Source: Cupriavidus plantarum | GTDB lineage: Bacteria > Pseudomonadota > Gammaproteobacteria > Burkholderiales > Burkholderiaceae | Length of the DNA stretch: 64,000 nt | Direction: 5' to 3' | NCBI RefSeq assembly: GCF_905397285.1 | Contig: NZ_CAJPUX010000002.1 | Coordinates: forward strand, 1-64,000 | Shown: in pieces, positions 16,662-26,297 of the stretch | Layout: each line of letters begins with the position of its first letter | Position numbering within the stretch: the stretch's first letter is position 1 | The notes under the pieces: model-generated | What the model was told of the DNA's origin: nothing | What the model saw: only the letters and a program-made list of their open reading frames with translations | The model's database searches: none | Made by a program: the position numbers and the translations under genes

Positions 16662-18173
16662 TCAGCGCAGCCAGCGCTGCCACGCCGCGAAGATCGCCAC
16701 CAGCAGACACCCGCAGCCGACGATGGCCAGCAGATTGGCGGTGGCGACCAGCGTGGCCTGCTGGTCGATCTGCTGCGAGATCGTGGCCAATGACGTCGCC
16801 GGCGGTATCCCGCCCATCCGGAATGGATCGACACGATCGACGAGCTGCGTCCGCGCGACCGCCTCGCCAAACTGCAGCCCCTGCGCGGCCAGCCCGGTAC
16901 CAGCGGCTGTCGCAAGCTGCCGCACGATGTTCTTGAATTGATAGGCGTGCGGAAAGTCTTCGAGCGACGTATCGAGGAACGACAGCCGGGCGACCATCAG
17001 CAGCGTGAACGGCAGCGATGCCGCCTGCAGCAGCAGCACGGGCATGATGCGCGCCATCGATAGATCGGTCTCGATGCGCGTGGAAAACATCCAGGCCGCG
17101 GCGGCCGTCATCAGATAGCCCAGTGCGAGATATCGCCGCGTGCCGGGCAGCCGCATGCCATACCAGATGAACAGGATGGACATGCAGACGCCGAAGGCCT
17201 CCGTCAGCGTCAGGATGCGCCCGCTGGTCTCGAACGTGAAGCCGAAGCCCAGCTGCAGCAGGTTCGGAATGAGGTAGTTCCATAGCCCGCCGAACACCGC
17301 ATAGATGGCATAGAAGAGCACGCCGGTCTGATACCGCTTGCCGCCCAGCCGGCGCGGATTGAGCCACGCATCGGGACGCTGGCGCAGGCGCGCGAAGGCA
17401 AGCACCACGAGGGCGACGCCCGTGAGCGGCCACAGCAGTACCTCGGGCGTATCGAGCGCGGTGTAGATGCGCAGGTTGGCGAGCCCATGAATCGTGATCA
17501 GCGCACCCGCGCCGAGCACGATCACGCTGACCCAGTCGAGCGCGGCAAGCGTATCGAGATCGGGCAGGACGGGCGGCCGCACGCGGCGCGGGTAGGTACT
17601 GGCGACGAGCAGCCACGTGCAGGCGATGACGACGGCCTGCAGCACGAAGATCATGCGCCAGCCCGCATCGAGCATCAGCGTGGCCGTGGTCCAAGGCGCC
17701 GTGGCATTGAGACCGAGCGCCCCGATGACGAACGGCCACAGCAGCTTCGAACGTTCCTGGGGCGCGGTCAGCAGCTGGATCAGCGTACGGGAGGCCGCGA
17801 ACAATCCGCCCGCGCCGAGTCCCTGGACCGCAAGCGCCAGCGACAGCTGCAAGACGTTCTCGGAGAGCGCGCACAGCAACGCGCCCGCGAACGCGATGAC
17901 GAGCCCGAGCAGCGTAGCCCCGCGATAACTGATGAAATCCGCCACGCCGCGCAGGATGAGGTTGGCAACCACGGCGGCGCCCGCGTAGGCGGTCAGGCAC
18001 CAGAGAAAGTCGTCGGGCGTGGCATACACCCCCGCGCGGATATGCACGGCCCCCGTCGCCAGCATCGACGTGGCGATGAAGTCCACGCCGGCCGCGCAAC
18101 CGAGGGCGAGGCCGAGCATGAAGACGGCGGGCCGGCCCAGCGTGGGCAGCGCGCTCAGCGGGACGGCCGGCAT
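16662..18173 (-). CDS. MFS efflux transporter, EmrB-like DHA2 family
   Basis: The polytopic protein has about 503 residues, probably 14 helices, the size of EmrB/DHA2 pumps. Helix motifs include VDFIATSMLATGAVHI near the N-terminus, followed by the usual AYAGAAVVAN segment. It lacks a perfect EmrB motif D1 and seems a divergent branch. The start at MPAVPLSAL has AGGAG directly upstream. It is convergent with the adaptor gene, with one base between stops. It probably completes the tripartite pump, yet must be expressed from its own promoter near 18180-18310. The drug or metabolite exported is unknown. Confidence 0.85.
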   Translation of the reverse strand: MPAVPLSALPTLGRPAVFMLGLALGCAAGVDFIATSMLATGAVHIRAGVYATPDDFLWCLTAYAGAAVVANLILRGVADFISYRGATLLGLVIAFAGALLCALSENVLQLSLALAVQGLGAGGLFAASRTLIQLLTAPQERSKLLWPFVIGALGLNATAPWTTATLMLDAGWRMIFVLQAVVIACTWLLVASTYPRRVRPPVLPDLDTLAALDWVSVIVLGAGALITIHGLANLRIYTALDTPEVLLWPLTGVALVVLAFARLRQRPDAWLNPRRLGGKRYQTGVLFYAIYAVFGGLWNYLIPNLLQLGFGFTFETSGRILTLTEAFGVCMSILFIWYGMRLPGTRRYLALGYLMTAAAAWMFSTRIETDLSMARIMPVLLLQAASLPFTLLMVARLSFLDTSLEDFPHAYQFKNIVRQLATAAGTGLAAQGLQFGEAVARTQLVDRVDPFRMGGIPPATSLATISQQIDQQATLVATANLLAIVGCGCLLVAIFAAWQRWLR

Positions 18174-18310
18174 CCGTGGCTCCTGAAATGACGTCGGTCG
18201 CCAATCCCATGGCAACACATGTGCTCTGGAGCATATCCGTGGCGCGCCGGGACGTCAGTCCTCCATTGGTCTAAGCGCTCACACGTGTTGGTATGGTAGG
18301 GCGGGTATGG

Positions 18311-21300
18311 TCAGCCGGCCGGCGCGTGCATCGGAATGGTGAAGGAGAACGCGCTGCCATAAGGGACCAGTGCGGCGGCGCGCAAGTGGCCGCGATGCGC
18401 TTCGATGATCGAGCGGCAGATCGCGAGGCCCATCCCCATGCCGTTGACCTTGGTCGTGTAGAAGGGCTCGAATACCTGTTCGACCAGTTCAGCGCCGATG
18501 CCCACACCGGTGTCGCCGACGCTGACTTCGATGGCATCGCCTGCCGCCTCGCCATGCGACACGCGCGTCGCGATGCGCAGGATTCGGGGGCGGTCTTCGA
18601 TGTCGCCCATCGCCTCGATCGCGTTGACGACGAGGTTGAGGATGACCTGCTGCAGCTGCACGCTGTCGCCGAACGCATGCGAGGGCTCCGCGCCGAGTTC
18701 GAGCTGCACCGTCACGCTGCGCCGCGCGATTTCGCTGCGGGAGATCGCGAGGATATGGCGAATCGCCTCGTGAATGTCCACCGGCGCGAGTACCGGCGCG
18801 GCGTTTCGCGTCAGGCTCTGCAGGCTGCGGATCATGTCGCCCGCGCGCTGGCCTTCGCTTGCGATCGCGACAAGGCCTTCGCGCGCATTGTCGATGTCCG
18901 GCGTGGCGCGCGCGAGCCAACGCAGGCTCGCGCCGGCGTTGGAGACGATCGACATCAGCGGCTGGTTGATCTCGTGGGCGATAGAGGCGGTGAGCTGTCC
19001 CACCGTGGTGGCACGTGCAACGCGGGCGAGGTCCGCCTGCGCGTTGCGCACCGCGTCCTCCGCGTGCCGGCGTGCCGTGATATCGGTCACGGTGCCGAAA
19101 TATCGCAACGGTTCCTCGCCGCCGTCCGCGCTCGCATTGGTGGCACCGGCGGCGACACCGGCCGCCATGTTATCGGGCGGCATCGGCTTGCCGATCACTG
19201 CGACGTGCACGATCGACCCATCGCGACGGACGATCCGATGCTCCACCTGCACGGGCAGACGCTGCGCGGTGTTGACCTCCACGAGGCGCTTCATGGCCGG
19301 GCGGTCCTCGGGATGCATGCGCGACAGAAATACTTCGAACGGCGACTCGCGTTCGGATGGATCGAGGTCGTAGATGCGCAGCAGCTCGTCCGAGCAGTAG
19401 AAACGATCTTCGTCGACGTCCCAGCGCCAGCTGCCGGTGTGACTCACGCTCTCGCCCATGGCAAGCGTTGCCTCGCTCGTGCGCAGTTCGCGCTCCACGC
19501 GCTGGCGCCGCTCGTTCTCCACGAGCAGGTCGTCATAAAGGCGGGCGGTGCGCAGCGAGATTGCGGCCTGCGCGGCGACGAGTTCGAGCAACCGGGTTTG
19601 ATCGAGCGTGAAAGCATCGCGCACCAGCCGGTTCTCGAGGTAAAGGGCACCGATGACCTCCTTGTGGCGAACCATCGGAATACAGATGGCGGAGCAGTCC
19701 GGCTGCTGCGCCAGATACGGATCGATCGCGAACGGGCTGGCGCGCATGGACGCGCCCACCATCGCGACCTGCGCCGTACGCGTGGCCGTGTGGAACATGG
19801 ACAGCGGCAGCATGTCGGCGCGCAGCTGGTCCTGCGCGATACGCACGCGCACGCCATCGACGGCGGTATCGGCAATGGCCTCGACGAGCGGCCCTTCCGG
19901 ATAGATGCGGATCAGCAGGCCGCGCTGGGCGGCCGCGTACTCGAGCGCGATCGTCATCAGCTTGTCGATCAGGCCCTCGATCCGGATCTCTTCCGTCAGC
20001 GCGCGGGAGGCCTTGATCACGCTTTCGATATCGACGGTGTGGAACCCTTCGCCCAGCTGCCACGTGCGCGGCTGCTTCGGATCGACGAGTTCGGGGAAGC
20101 GCGCCTCGAGCTGCCGGGCCTTAGTCATCGCGCCCCAGCGCACATACGCATCGCGGGCATCGCGGCGATGCGCGTGCGCCGCCGCGGCCAGACCGAGCAC
20201 GGCGCAGTGGTGCGCCGCGCGCTCGTGCGCGAGGGCCACGATCTGCACGAAGCCATGCGCGGTCGCATGCGCGATCGCCTGCTCGTACTTCGTCATCGCG
20301 GTCATGGCATCGCCTTCACGCCGCGCGATTTCCGCTTCGACGAGCAGCGCCTTGTCCGTGAAGGTGACGGGATTCGCGGCGGCCCAGCCACGAATCTTGC
20401 GCGCATCGGCACGCAGCGTACTCGAGGCTTCGGCGTCCCGTCCGTCCGGTCTGTCGGGTGCGGCGGCGATCGTCAGCGCGCGCAGCAGGCGCAGGTCGAG
20501 CTGGTGGATATGGGCCGGCGCCGACCACGCGAACGTTGCCGCGCGATCGAGGCACATGGCCGCCGCCTCGTGACGATCCGCCAGCAACAGCATGGTCGCG
20601 CGATAGAGCCAATGCCAGAACTGGAACGTGGACAGTCGCTCGCCGCGCGCCAGGCTTTCGCCGTCGGGGCCGATGTCGTCCATCCAGCGGTGCGCGGCGG
20701 TGTCCTGCGCATCGGCGCCCGCGCGCAGGCCGTCGACGAAGCGCTGCTGCGCCAGCAGGATCGACTCCACGTCGTGGAAGCCCGCGCGGCGCACGAAGTC
20801 CAGCCCGCGCGCGATCTCTACCGCGACGTCGTCGAGGCGGTCGCCACGCGCCAGCATCGCGGCGACGATATGGCAGCACGCATAGCATGCGGTGGTCACG
20901 TCGCCGTGCGCGACGCCGGCGGCGAATCCGGCCCGCGCGCATTCGATCGAATAAGACAGCGGCCGTGTCCACACGCTGAGCTGGTCGAGGGGCAGCTGCA
21001 CGCGCGCCATGTGCGCCGCGTAGCCATGATGATTGACGAGCCGCCGTGCCATCTCGCCATAACGGAAACCGTCCGCATAGGCGTCGAACCGATGGCAGAC
21101 CTGTACGCCGAGCCAGCCGAGCGCGGACGTGGCGGCCGCAGTCATCCCGTGCCGCAGCGTCAGGCGCAGCATCTGGCACAGGCTGAGGAAGGCGAGGTTT
21201 TCGTCGGTGAAGCTGGCGGGCACCATCAGCGCGGCGAGCAGGCTCATGGCGGCCTCGGTGTCCGCATCGTTCATCACCGGTAACGCCAGCATGGCGCTGA

Positions 21301-24094
21301 GCGTGGTTGCCGCGAGCATCGGCTGGATGGTGGCATACAAGCTGTTGCACGCCGCGGCCGACGGATGGGCGTGCAGATCGATGCCGAACAGGCGCAGACC
21401 CGCGATCGCGGTTTCCACCGCGAGCATGTTTTCCGAGCGGCGCGAATGCATCTCCACCTTCAGTCGGTACACGCTGGCGCGCTGGAGAACGTCGCCCGGG
21501 CCCTCGATGAGCTGCGTGACGAGCACGAGCGCCGCATCGAGGCGCCCCTGCAGGAACCAGCACATGGCCTGTTCCTCGCGCAAAGCGTGATACAGCAGGT
21601 TGCCGTCCAGGGATGCCGCGGCCTGCTTCAGGTAATCGATACCGTTGCTGACGTAACGCAGGGCGGCCTCGTAGGCGGCCGCGCGCCGCGCGCGCTTCGC
21701 GGCCACCAGGAACAGCCGCGCGGAATCGAAGGCCTCCGCCGCCGACGATGCCAGCGCGTTGGCCTGCGCCAGCAAGCCCGCCGCGCGAAACAGCACGTCG
21801 TCGCGCATGCCGTCGCCATGGGTGCCGTCCCGGCCCTCGCCGGCACCCGACGCGCCCGCTTCTGCTTCCGGTCCCGCGCCGCTGTCGAGCGTGCGGGCCA
21901 GCAGACGGCCCGCGCGCAGGCTGACGCGCGCGCGCTCGTCGCTGTCGAGCCACGCGTGCGCGGCCTGGAGAATGCGATCGTGGGCGAACAGGTAGTCATG
22001 CCGCGTCGGCACAACGAGGCCCGCCGCGCAGGCTGGCGCCAGCCGCGCGTGCAGCGTGGCGGGATCGAGCGCGAACGTGTCGCACAACAGCTCGAACGAC
22101 GACACGCTGCCGAGGCACGCCATGCCGCCAAGCAGGCTGCGTGTGTCGCCGGGCAACTGCTGCAGATGCCGCAGGCTGAAGTCCGCGACGTTGTCCGTGC
22201 ACGTACGCGCGTCGACCGCAGCGAGATCGAAGCGCCATCCCCCCGCATTGTCGTCCGCATTGTCGGCGGCATTGTCGGCGGCATACGCGATCAGTCGCTC
22301 GTCCGCGAGCGTCTTCACGAACTGCCGCACGAAGAACGGACTGCCAAGGGTCTTCGCGTGGACGACCTCCGCGAGCGGACGCATCGCGGCATCGGGCGCG
22401 CGCAGCGTTTGCGCGAGCATCGCCGCCACGGCATCGACGGACAGGCCGCAGACGGCGATATCGCTCACGGTCACATGCTCGCGCAACGCGGCCAGCGCCG
22501 GCGCGTCGGCGTCACGCGCCGTGCAGACGAGCAGCAGGCGCAAAGGTCCCGTGCCGCCCACGAGCCGCGACAGCAGCGCGAGCGTCGGACGGTCGAGCCA
22601 TTCGATATCGTCGATGAGTAGCACGAACGGGCGGTCCGGCTGCGCGAACGCATGGATCAGGCAACGCATGGCGAGATCGACATGCATGTCGGGCTCGACG
22701 GACTCGGTTGCGGGCGAGTCCGGAAAATCCTGTACCAGCAACCGCAGCGCGGGCGCGATGCTCGATGCCACGCTGCCATAGGCACCCAGTGCCTGTTCCA
22801 GCCGCAGCCGCCACATGCGCACGGCGTCTTCCGGCAGGCCGAGGATCTGGTGCACGAGCCCGCGAAACGCGTCGGCCAGCACGGCATAGGGCACGTCGCT
22901 GCGGATCGGATCGGCTTTGCCGGCCGCCCACCACACGCGCCGCTGCGGCATCCCCTGCGCGAAGCTTCGCATCAACGCCGACTTGCCGATGCCGGACGGA
23001 CCCGTCAGCGCCACGACGATGGGCCGCGAGTTCGCGGCCACGCGCGCGCATAACTCTTCCATTTGCGCGAGTTCTGCCTCGCGTGCGTAGATCTGGTCCG
23101 GCAGCTCCAGCGCGCCGGGCCGGTCGCGCATGCCGGGTTCGAACGGATCGATGCGGCCATTCGCGGCGAACGCTTCCGCGCAGCGCCGCAGGTCCGCCTC
23201 GAGTCCCGCCGCGGACTGGTAGCGGTGCGCGGGACGCTTGTCGAGCAGCTTCAGCGCGATGCGCGCGAGCATCTCCGGGACATCGGGCGCGATCTCGCGC
23301 GGTGGCGCCGGCGTGCCGGCGACATGGCTATGAATCCATTCGGTGAGGTCCGATGGATTGCGCGCGCTGAAGGGCAACTGGCCCGTGAGCAACTGGTACA
23401 GGACCACGCCCAACGAGTACAGGTCGCTGCGGACGTCGATCGCATGATGCGTGCGGCCGGTATGCTCTGGCGACATGTAGGCTGGCGCCTGATCCGCGAT
23501 CGTGATCCTGGCGCCGCCATTGAATCCGCCGGGATAGTAGCCACCTGCCGGCGGCCGGGTTTCCGCATCACCGGCATGCTGGGCGAAATCGAAGCGGCCG
23601 AGACGGCAGCGGTCGTCGGATTCGACGAGCAGGCTGCAGGGCGTGAGCGAGCAATGCACCAGTCCCGACTCATGCGCGGCGCGGAGCGCGGCGCTGGCGT
23701 TCCGCGCGATGGCGAGCACGCGCGCGAGCGGCTGGCGCTCGGCCATCAGCAAGGTCAGCGGCGTACCGGAATGATCGTCGTAAATGGCGGCCACGCCGTT
23801 GCGGTAACGCGTCAGTCCGCGCGGCAGAATGGCCCACTCGGGACGCAGCATCGCGCGCAGCGCGAATTCGTTCTCCAGCCGGCGCGCGGCCTCGGCTTCC
23901 ATTTGGGCCGACGCGGCGTGAGCCAGCAAGATCGTATGGCCGGTGCCGGGGTGCACGCCGCGCGCGAACGCGACGATGCCATCCTGATGGATCGTCTCGA
24001 AACGATATTCCGGCAGCGCGATGGCGTCGGGCGAGGTGACAGGGGTAACGTCAGGCAGGCCCCGCTCCGGTAAGCCAATTCGTTCGCTCGTCAT
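18311..24094 (-). CDS. Giant multidomain sensor: pseudokinase, AAA/STAND ATPase, TPR-like, GAF, PAS, histidine kinase
   Basis: The protein has 1927 residues. Residues 1-310 form a serine/threonine-kinase-like domain ending SDLYSLGVVLYQLLTGQLPF. Residues 333 to about 800 are an ATPase with Walker A GPSGIGKS (365-372) and Walker B VLLIDD (491-496). A long helical, TPR-like region follows to about 1320, then GAF (about 1345-1510), PAS (about 1540-1660), HisKA with phosphoacceptor H1707 in SIAHEINQPLMSI, and HATPase (NLVVNAIEAM; DTGVGIG; GMGMGLAI). The kinase catalytic loop reads HCSLTPCSLL, not HRDLKPxN, and DFG is replaced by DFA, so phosphotransfer there is unlikely. It follows the receiver-only regulator at 24111 by 16 bases. 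No membrane segments are seen, so it is probably a cytoplasmic sensor. The ligand is unknown. Confidence 0.92.
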   Translation of the reverse strand: MTSERIGLPERGLPDVTPVTSPDAIALPEYRFETIHQDGIVAFARGVHPGTGHTILLAHAASAQMEAEAARRLENEFALRAMLRPEWAILPRGLTRYRNGVAAIYDDHSGTPLTLLMAERQPLARVLAIARNASAALRAAHESGLVHCSLTPCSLLVESDDRCRLGRFDFAQHAGDAETRPPAGGYYPGGFNGGARITIADQAPAYMSPEHTGRTHHAIDVRSDLYSLGVVLYQLLTGQLPFSARNPSDLTEWIHSHVAGTPAPPREIAPDVPEMLARIALKLLDKRPAHRYQSAAGLEADLRRCAEAFAANGRIDPFEPGMRDRPGALELPDQIYAREAELAQMEELCARVAANSRPIVVALTGPSGIGKSALMRSFAQGMPQRRVWWAAGKADPIRSDVPYAVLADAFRGLVHQILGLPEDAVRMWRLRLEQALGAYGSVASSIAPALRLLVQDFPDSPATESVEPDMHVDLAMRCLIHAFAQPDRPFVLLIDDIEWLDRPTLALLSRLVGGTGPLRLLLVCTARDADAPALAALREHVTVSDIAVCGLSVDAVAAMLAQTLRAPDAAMRPLAEVVHAKTLGSPFFVRQFVKTLADERLIAYAADNAADNADDNAGGWRFDLAAVDARTCTDNVADFSLRHLQQLPGDTRSLLGGMACLGSVSSFELLCDTFALDPATLHARLAPACAAGLVVPTRHDYLFAHDRILQAAHAWLDSDERARVSLRAGRLLARTLDSGAGPEAEAGASGAGEGRDGTHGDGMRDDVLFRAAGLLAQANALASSAAEAFDSARLFLVAAKRARRAAAYEAALRYVSNGIDYLKQAAASLDGNLLYHALREEQAMCWFLQGRLDAALVLVTQLIEGPGDVLQRASVYRLKVEMHSRRSENMLAVETAIAGLRLFGIDLHAHPSAAACNSLYATIQPMLAATTLSAMLALPVMNDADTEAAMSLLAALMVPASFTDENLAFLSLCQMLRLTLRHGMTAAATSALGWLGVQVCHRFDAYADGFRYGEMARRLVNHHGYAAHMARVQLPLDQLSVWTRPLSYSIECARAGFAAGVAHGDVTTACYACCHIVAAMLARGDRLDDVAVEIARGLDFVRRAGFHDVESILLAQQRFVDGLRAGADAQDTAAHRWMDDIGPDGESLARGERLSTFQFWHWLYRATMLLLADRHEAAAMCLDRAATFAWSAPAHIHQLDLRLLRALTIAAAPDRPDGRDAEASSTLRADARKIRGWAAANPVTFTDKALLVEAEIARREGDAMTAMTKYEQAIAHATAHGFVQIVALAHERAAHHCAVLGLAAAAHAHRRDARDAYVRWGAMTKARQLEARFPELVDPKQPRTWQLGEGFHTVDIESVIKASRALTEEIRIEGLIDKLMTIALEYAAAQRGLLIRIYPEGPLVEAIADTAVDGVRVRIAQDQLRADMLPLSMFHTATRTAQVAMVGASMRASPFAIDPYLAQQPDCSAICIPMVRHKEVIGALYLENRLVRDAFTLDQTRLLELVAAQAAISLRTARLYDDLLVENERRQRVERELRTSEATLAMGESVSHTGSWRWDVDEDRFYCSDELLRIYDLDPSERESPFEVFLSRMHPEDRPAMKRLVEVNTAQRLPVQVEHRIVRRDGSIVHVAVIGKPMPPDNMAAGVAAGATNASADGGEEPLRYFGTVTDITARRHAEDAVRNAQADLARVARATTVGQLTASIAHEINQPLMSIVSNAGASLRWLARATPDIDNAREGLVAIASEGQRAGDMIRSLQSLTRNAAPVLAPVDIHEAIRHILAISRSEIARRSVTVQLELGAEPSHAFGDSVQLQQVILNLVVNAIEAMGDIEDRPRILRIATRVSHGEAAGDAIEVSVGDTGVGIGAELVEQVFEPFYTTKVNGMGMGLAICRSIIEAHRGHLRAAALVPYGSAFSFTIPMHAPAG

Positions 24095-24110
24095 GATGCG
24101 GCGCAGGGCG

Positions 24111-24500
24111 TCAGGCGGTCGGTGGTCTCAGGCGTGGAAGCAAGGCATTCTCGATGCAGCGGATGATATCAGTGTCCTGGAACGGCTTGTTCAGAAAGCA
24201 CGAGGCACCCGCGTCGCGGGCGCGCTGCTCGTAGCCTTCCTGGGCAAAAGCGGTCATGAAGACCACCGGCATGTCGTAGCCGCGGGCACGCAGCGCTTCG
24301 CACAACGCGAAGCCGTTCATGGCGGGCATCTGGATATCGGTGATCAGGCATGCAATGTGGTCGATCGACGCGGACTGCAGCAGCTCTGGACCGCTGCTGA
24401 AGAGTTCCACATCCAGGTCGAACGAGCGCACCAATCGTCCCATGGCATGCCTGACGGAAGCGTCGTCGTCGACGATGGCAATCACGGGGGTGGCAGTCAC
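24111..24500 (-). CDS. Receiver-only (CheY-like) response regulator
   Basis: The protein has 129 residues and a single REC domain: acidic pocket DDD (11-13), phospho-aspartate D55 in LITDIQMPAM, T83 in MTAF and K105 in FLNKPF. No output domain follows. The GTG start has AAGGAT upstream, and the same leader and GTGACTGC start occur at its paralogue at 36887, so the duplication included the translation start. It precedes the giant kinase by 16 bases, making it that kinase's most likely phosphate acceptor. With no DNA-binding part it must act by protein contact, as a phosphorelay intermediate or as a phosphate sink. Confidence 0.9.
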   Translation of the reverse strand: MTATPVIAIVDDDASVRHAMGRLVRSFDLDVELFSSGPELLQSASIDHIACLITDIQMPAMNGFALCEALRARGYDMPVVFMTAFAQEGYEQRARDAGASCFLNKPFQDTDIIRCIENALLPRLRPPTA

Positions 24501-24594
24501 ACAAAATCCTTGGAGTCGTCTTGAGCGGTGACGAGGGTCCGACACCCTCCACCGCTTGCAGACAGGATAGTCCCGTGGGCCTGCGGCCCATATC

Positions 24595-24606
24595 ATACGG
24601 TGGTAT
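24595..24606. promoter_or_regulatory. ATAC-N4-GTAT palindrome upstream of the receiver/giant-kinase operon
   Basis: ATACGGTGGTAT is an inverted repeat with 4-bp arms, 95 bases upstream of the receiver gene start. It matches the symmetric core of the longer site at 24711. TAC-containing half-sites are typical of NarL/FixJ-family regulators, so control by such a regulator is possible. The short arms make chance occurrence a real alternative. Confidence 0.3.
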
Positions 24607-24710
24607 TGTCGTCGCCCCGCTGACACACCGTACCGTTTGCCATACCCGACGCCGGGCGCGGGAACCCCGTTCCGGAGCACCGACGGCACTCGCCCATGAA
24701 CAGTGTCGGT

Positions 24711-24726
24711 TAATACCTTGGTATTA
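24711..24726. promoter_or_regulatory. TAATACC-TT-GGTATTA perfect-arm palindrome
   Basis: Seven-base perfect arms separated by two bases lie 211 bases upstream of the receiver gene and 43 bases beyond the porin stop. The right arm extends to GGTATTAG, and similar CGTATTAG sequences occur in the same orientation upstream of the isochorismatase (29001) and chloroperoxidase-like (39934) genes. This suggests a shared regulator binding site. Confidence 0.45.
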
Positions 24727-24768
24727 GTCGTCACCATCCCCCACATCGTCATTCGTGACCTGACATGG

Positions 24769-25893
24769 TCAGAAGTTGTGCCGCATGCCGAGTGCCAGCG
24801 TCTGGGGATCCGCCCCCGCGCTGACGCCGAGTTCGTTGATCGCGAAGTCATAGATCGCGCGGCTCCGGTTGTTGATGCGGCTGTAGAACGCGAACAAGGC
24901 CGTGCGCTTCGACAGGGGGTAGTCGTACCCGATCGTGATCTGCGTCGCGCCGGTATCCGGGCCGCTGCGGAAGAACCCGATCGTGTCCGTGGACGATCCG
25001 GTGCCGTTGGCCGCCAGACCGAAGCCGATGCGCACGCTGCCCACGCCCACCTGCTGCACCAGCGAAGCGTAGTACGCGTTGCGCTGCAGATCGCCGGTAT
25101 CGGTGCGGTAATGCAGATGCTCGTAGACGACCGCGACGCGCGTGCCTGCCACGATCTGCCACGCCGCGCCGAACTTCAGCGCGTCGTCGTTGCGGCTCGC
25201 CGCCTGATAGTGCTGGTGCACCTCGTAGGCGACCGTTGCGTTCAGCGGCCCCGAGTCGTAGACCACGGCCGCCGAGTACAGCGCGGGGTTGCGCGCCACG
25301 GTGGTCTTCTCCTCGGGCAGGCCCGCCCCGAGCCAGACGCTCACCGGGCCGAACGACGGCGACCGGTACTGCACGATGTTCTTCTGCCGGCGATCGAACG
25401 AGCTGGTGTCGTCGATATTATTCGACGTCGACGTGGACCCGTTGCCGATCAGGGCCATGTAGCCGGCCGTAGTCGGGTAATAGGGGTCGTAGCCCATCGT
25501 CGCTTCGGTGTAGGGCGTGTGCCAGTGGCCGCCGAAGATCAGGCCATAGTCGCCCTGAAGGCCCACGCGGGAGTTGCGGCTCGCGATCACGCCCTGGCCG
25601 GTGTCCAGCGAAATATTGCTCTCGATCTGCCACACTGCCTTGAAGGTGCCGCCAAGGTCCTCCTCGCCGCGCAGTCCGAACACCGAACGGTAGTTGGTCT
25701 GGCGCACGACGCTGCCGAGTGCGGTGCCGTCGGTGGCCGTGCTCGCGCGCGAGTATTCGATGGCGGTGTTCAGCCGGCCGTAGACCGTGAGCGAACCCGC
25801 CATGGCGGAGCCGGACACCGCGGCGGTGCCGCCAACCGCGATCAATACCGGCGCCAGCGTACGCCGGCGCCATCGTGTCACGGTCCGCCTCAT
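24769..25893 (-). CDS. Gram-negative porin (Burkholderiales type)
   Basis: The 374-residue precursor has a signal peptide ending near SGSAMA, followed by the classic mature start GSLTVYGRLNTAIEYS. The body alternates beta-strand residues and contains SVFGLRGEEDLGGTFKAVWQIES, a family hallmark. It ends GMRHNF with the C-terminal phenylalanine needed for outer-membrane assembly. It forms a trimeric diffusion pore. The ATG overlaps the DoxX stop by four bases, making it the last gene of the isochorismatase-amidohydrolase-DoxX-porin operon. It may therefore supply substrate to the two hydrolases; that role is inferred from the operon only. Confidence 0.93.
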   Translation of the reverse strand: MRRTVTRWRRRTLAPVLIAVGGTAAVSGSAMAGSLTVYGRLNTAIEYSRASTATDGTALGSVVRQTNYRSVFGLRGEEDLGGTFKAVWQIESNISLDTGQGVIASRNSRVGLQGDYGLIFGGHWHTPYTEATMGYDPYYPTTAGYMALIGNGSTSTSNNIDDTSSFDRRQKNIVQYRSPSFGPVSVWLGAGLPEEKTTVARNPALYSAAVVYDSGPLNATVAYEVHQHYQAASRNDDALKFGAAWQIVAGTRVAVVYEHLHYRTDTGDLQRNAYYASLVQQVGVGSVRIGFGLAANGTGSSTDTIGFFRSGPDTGATQITIGYDYPLSKRTALFAFYSRINNRSRAIYDFAINELGVSAGADPQTLALGMRHNF

Positions 25894-26297
25894 GACGCGG
25901 CCGCCCGGCGACGCTGGCGCAGGTCGTCCCACGCGATCAGCAGGAACGCGCCGCACAGGCCAAGATGCTCGTAGAACGCGTTCATGAGCATGAAGCGCGC
26001 CTCGGGCGGAGCATCCCAGTACCGGTTGGCCATGAACGTCGCGCCGAGCGTGAAGGCGCCCAGCGCGAGCGCGGCGAGCCAGCGCCAGAAGCCCAGCACG
26101 ATCATCGCCGGCGCCACCAGTTCGAGCGCGATCACCAACGCCGCGGCGGGCGCCGCCGGCGCGATGCCAAAGTGCTGCATCTCGCCGACCGCGCCGCCGA
26201 AGTCGAACAGCTTCACGAGGCCGCCTTGCAGGTAGGCCGCGCAGATCAGCAGCAGCGCCAGCGTGCGCACCCAGTTGGGCGGAAATCCGTCGCGCAT
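25890..26297 (-). CDS. DoxX family membrane protein
   Basis: The protein has 135 residues with four predicted helices. Conserved DoxX features include AAYLQGGLVKLFDFGG near the first helix, ALELVAPAMIVLGFW in the third segment, and HLGLCGAFLLIAW at the end. The family includes thiosulfate:quinone oxidoreductase subunits and many proteins of unknown redox-related role. The start MRDGFPPN overlaps the amidohydrolase stop by one base (TGATG), and the stop overlaps the porin start by four bases, so all are translationally coupled. An upstream in-frame extension lies inside the amidohydrolase gene and is rejected. Confidence 0.88.
   Translation of the reverse strand: MRDGFPPNWVRTLALLLICAAYLQGGLVKLFDFGGAVGEMQHFGIAPAAPAAALVIALELVAPAMIVLGFWRWLAALALGAFTLGATFMANRYWDAPPEARFMLMNAFYEHLGLCGAFLLIAWDDLRQRRRAAAS

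Noticed and set aside
18293-21283. Nearly 1000-codon open frame on the plus strand opposite the giant kinase
   Set aside because: It is rich in Arg, His and Ala with no domain, and the opposite strand encodes GAF, PAS, HisKA and HATPase domains. Long antisense frames are expected in such GC-rich DNA.
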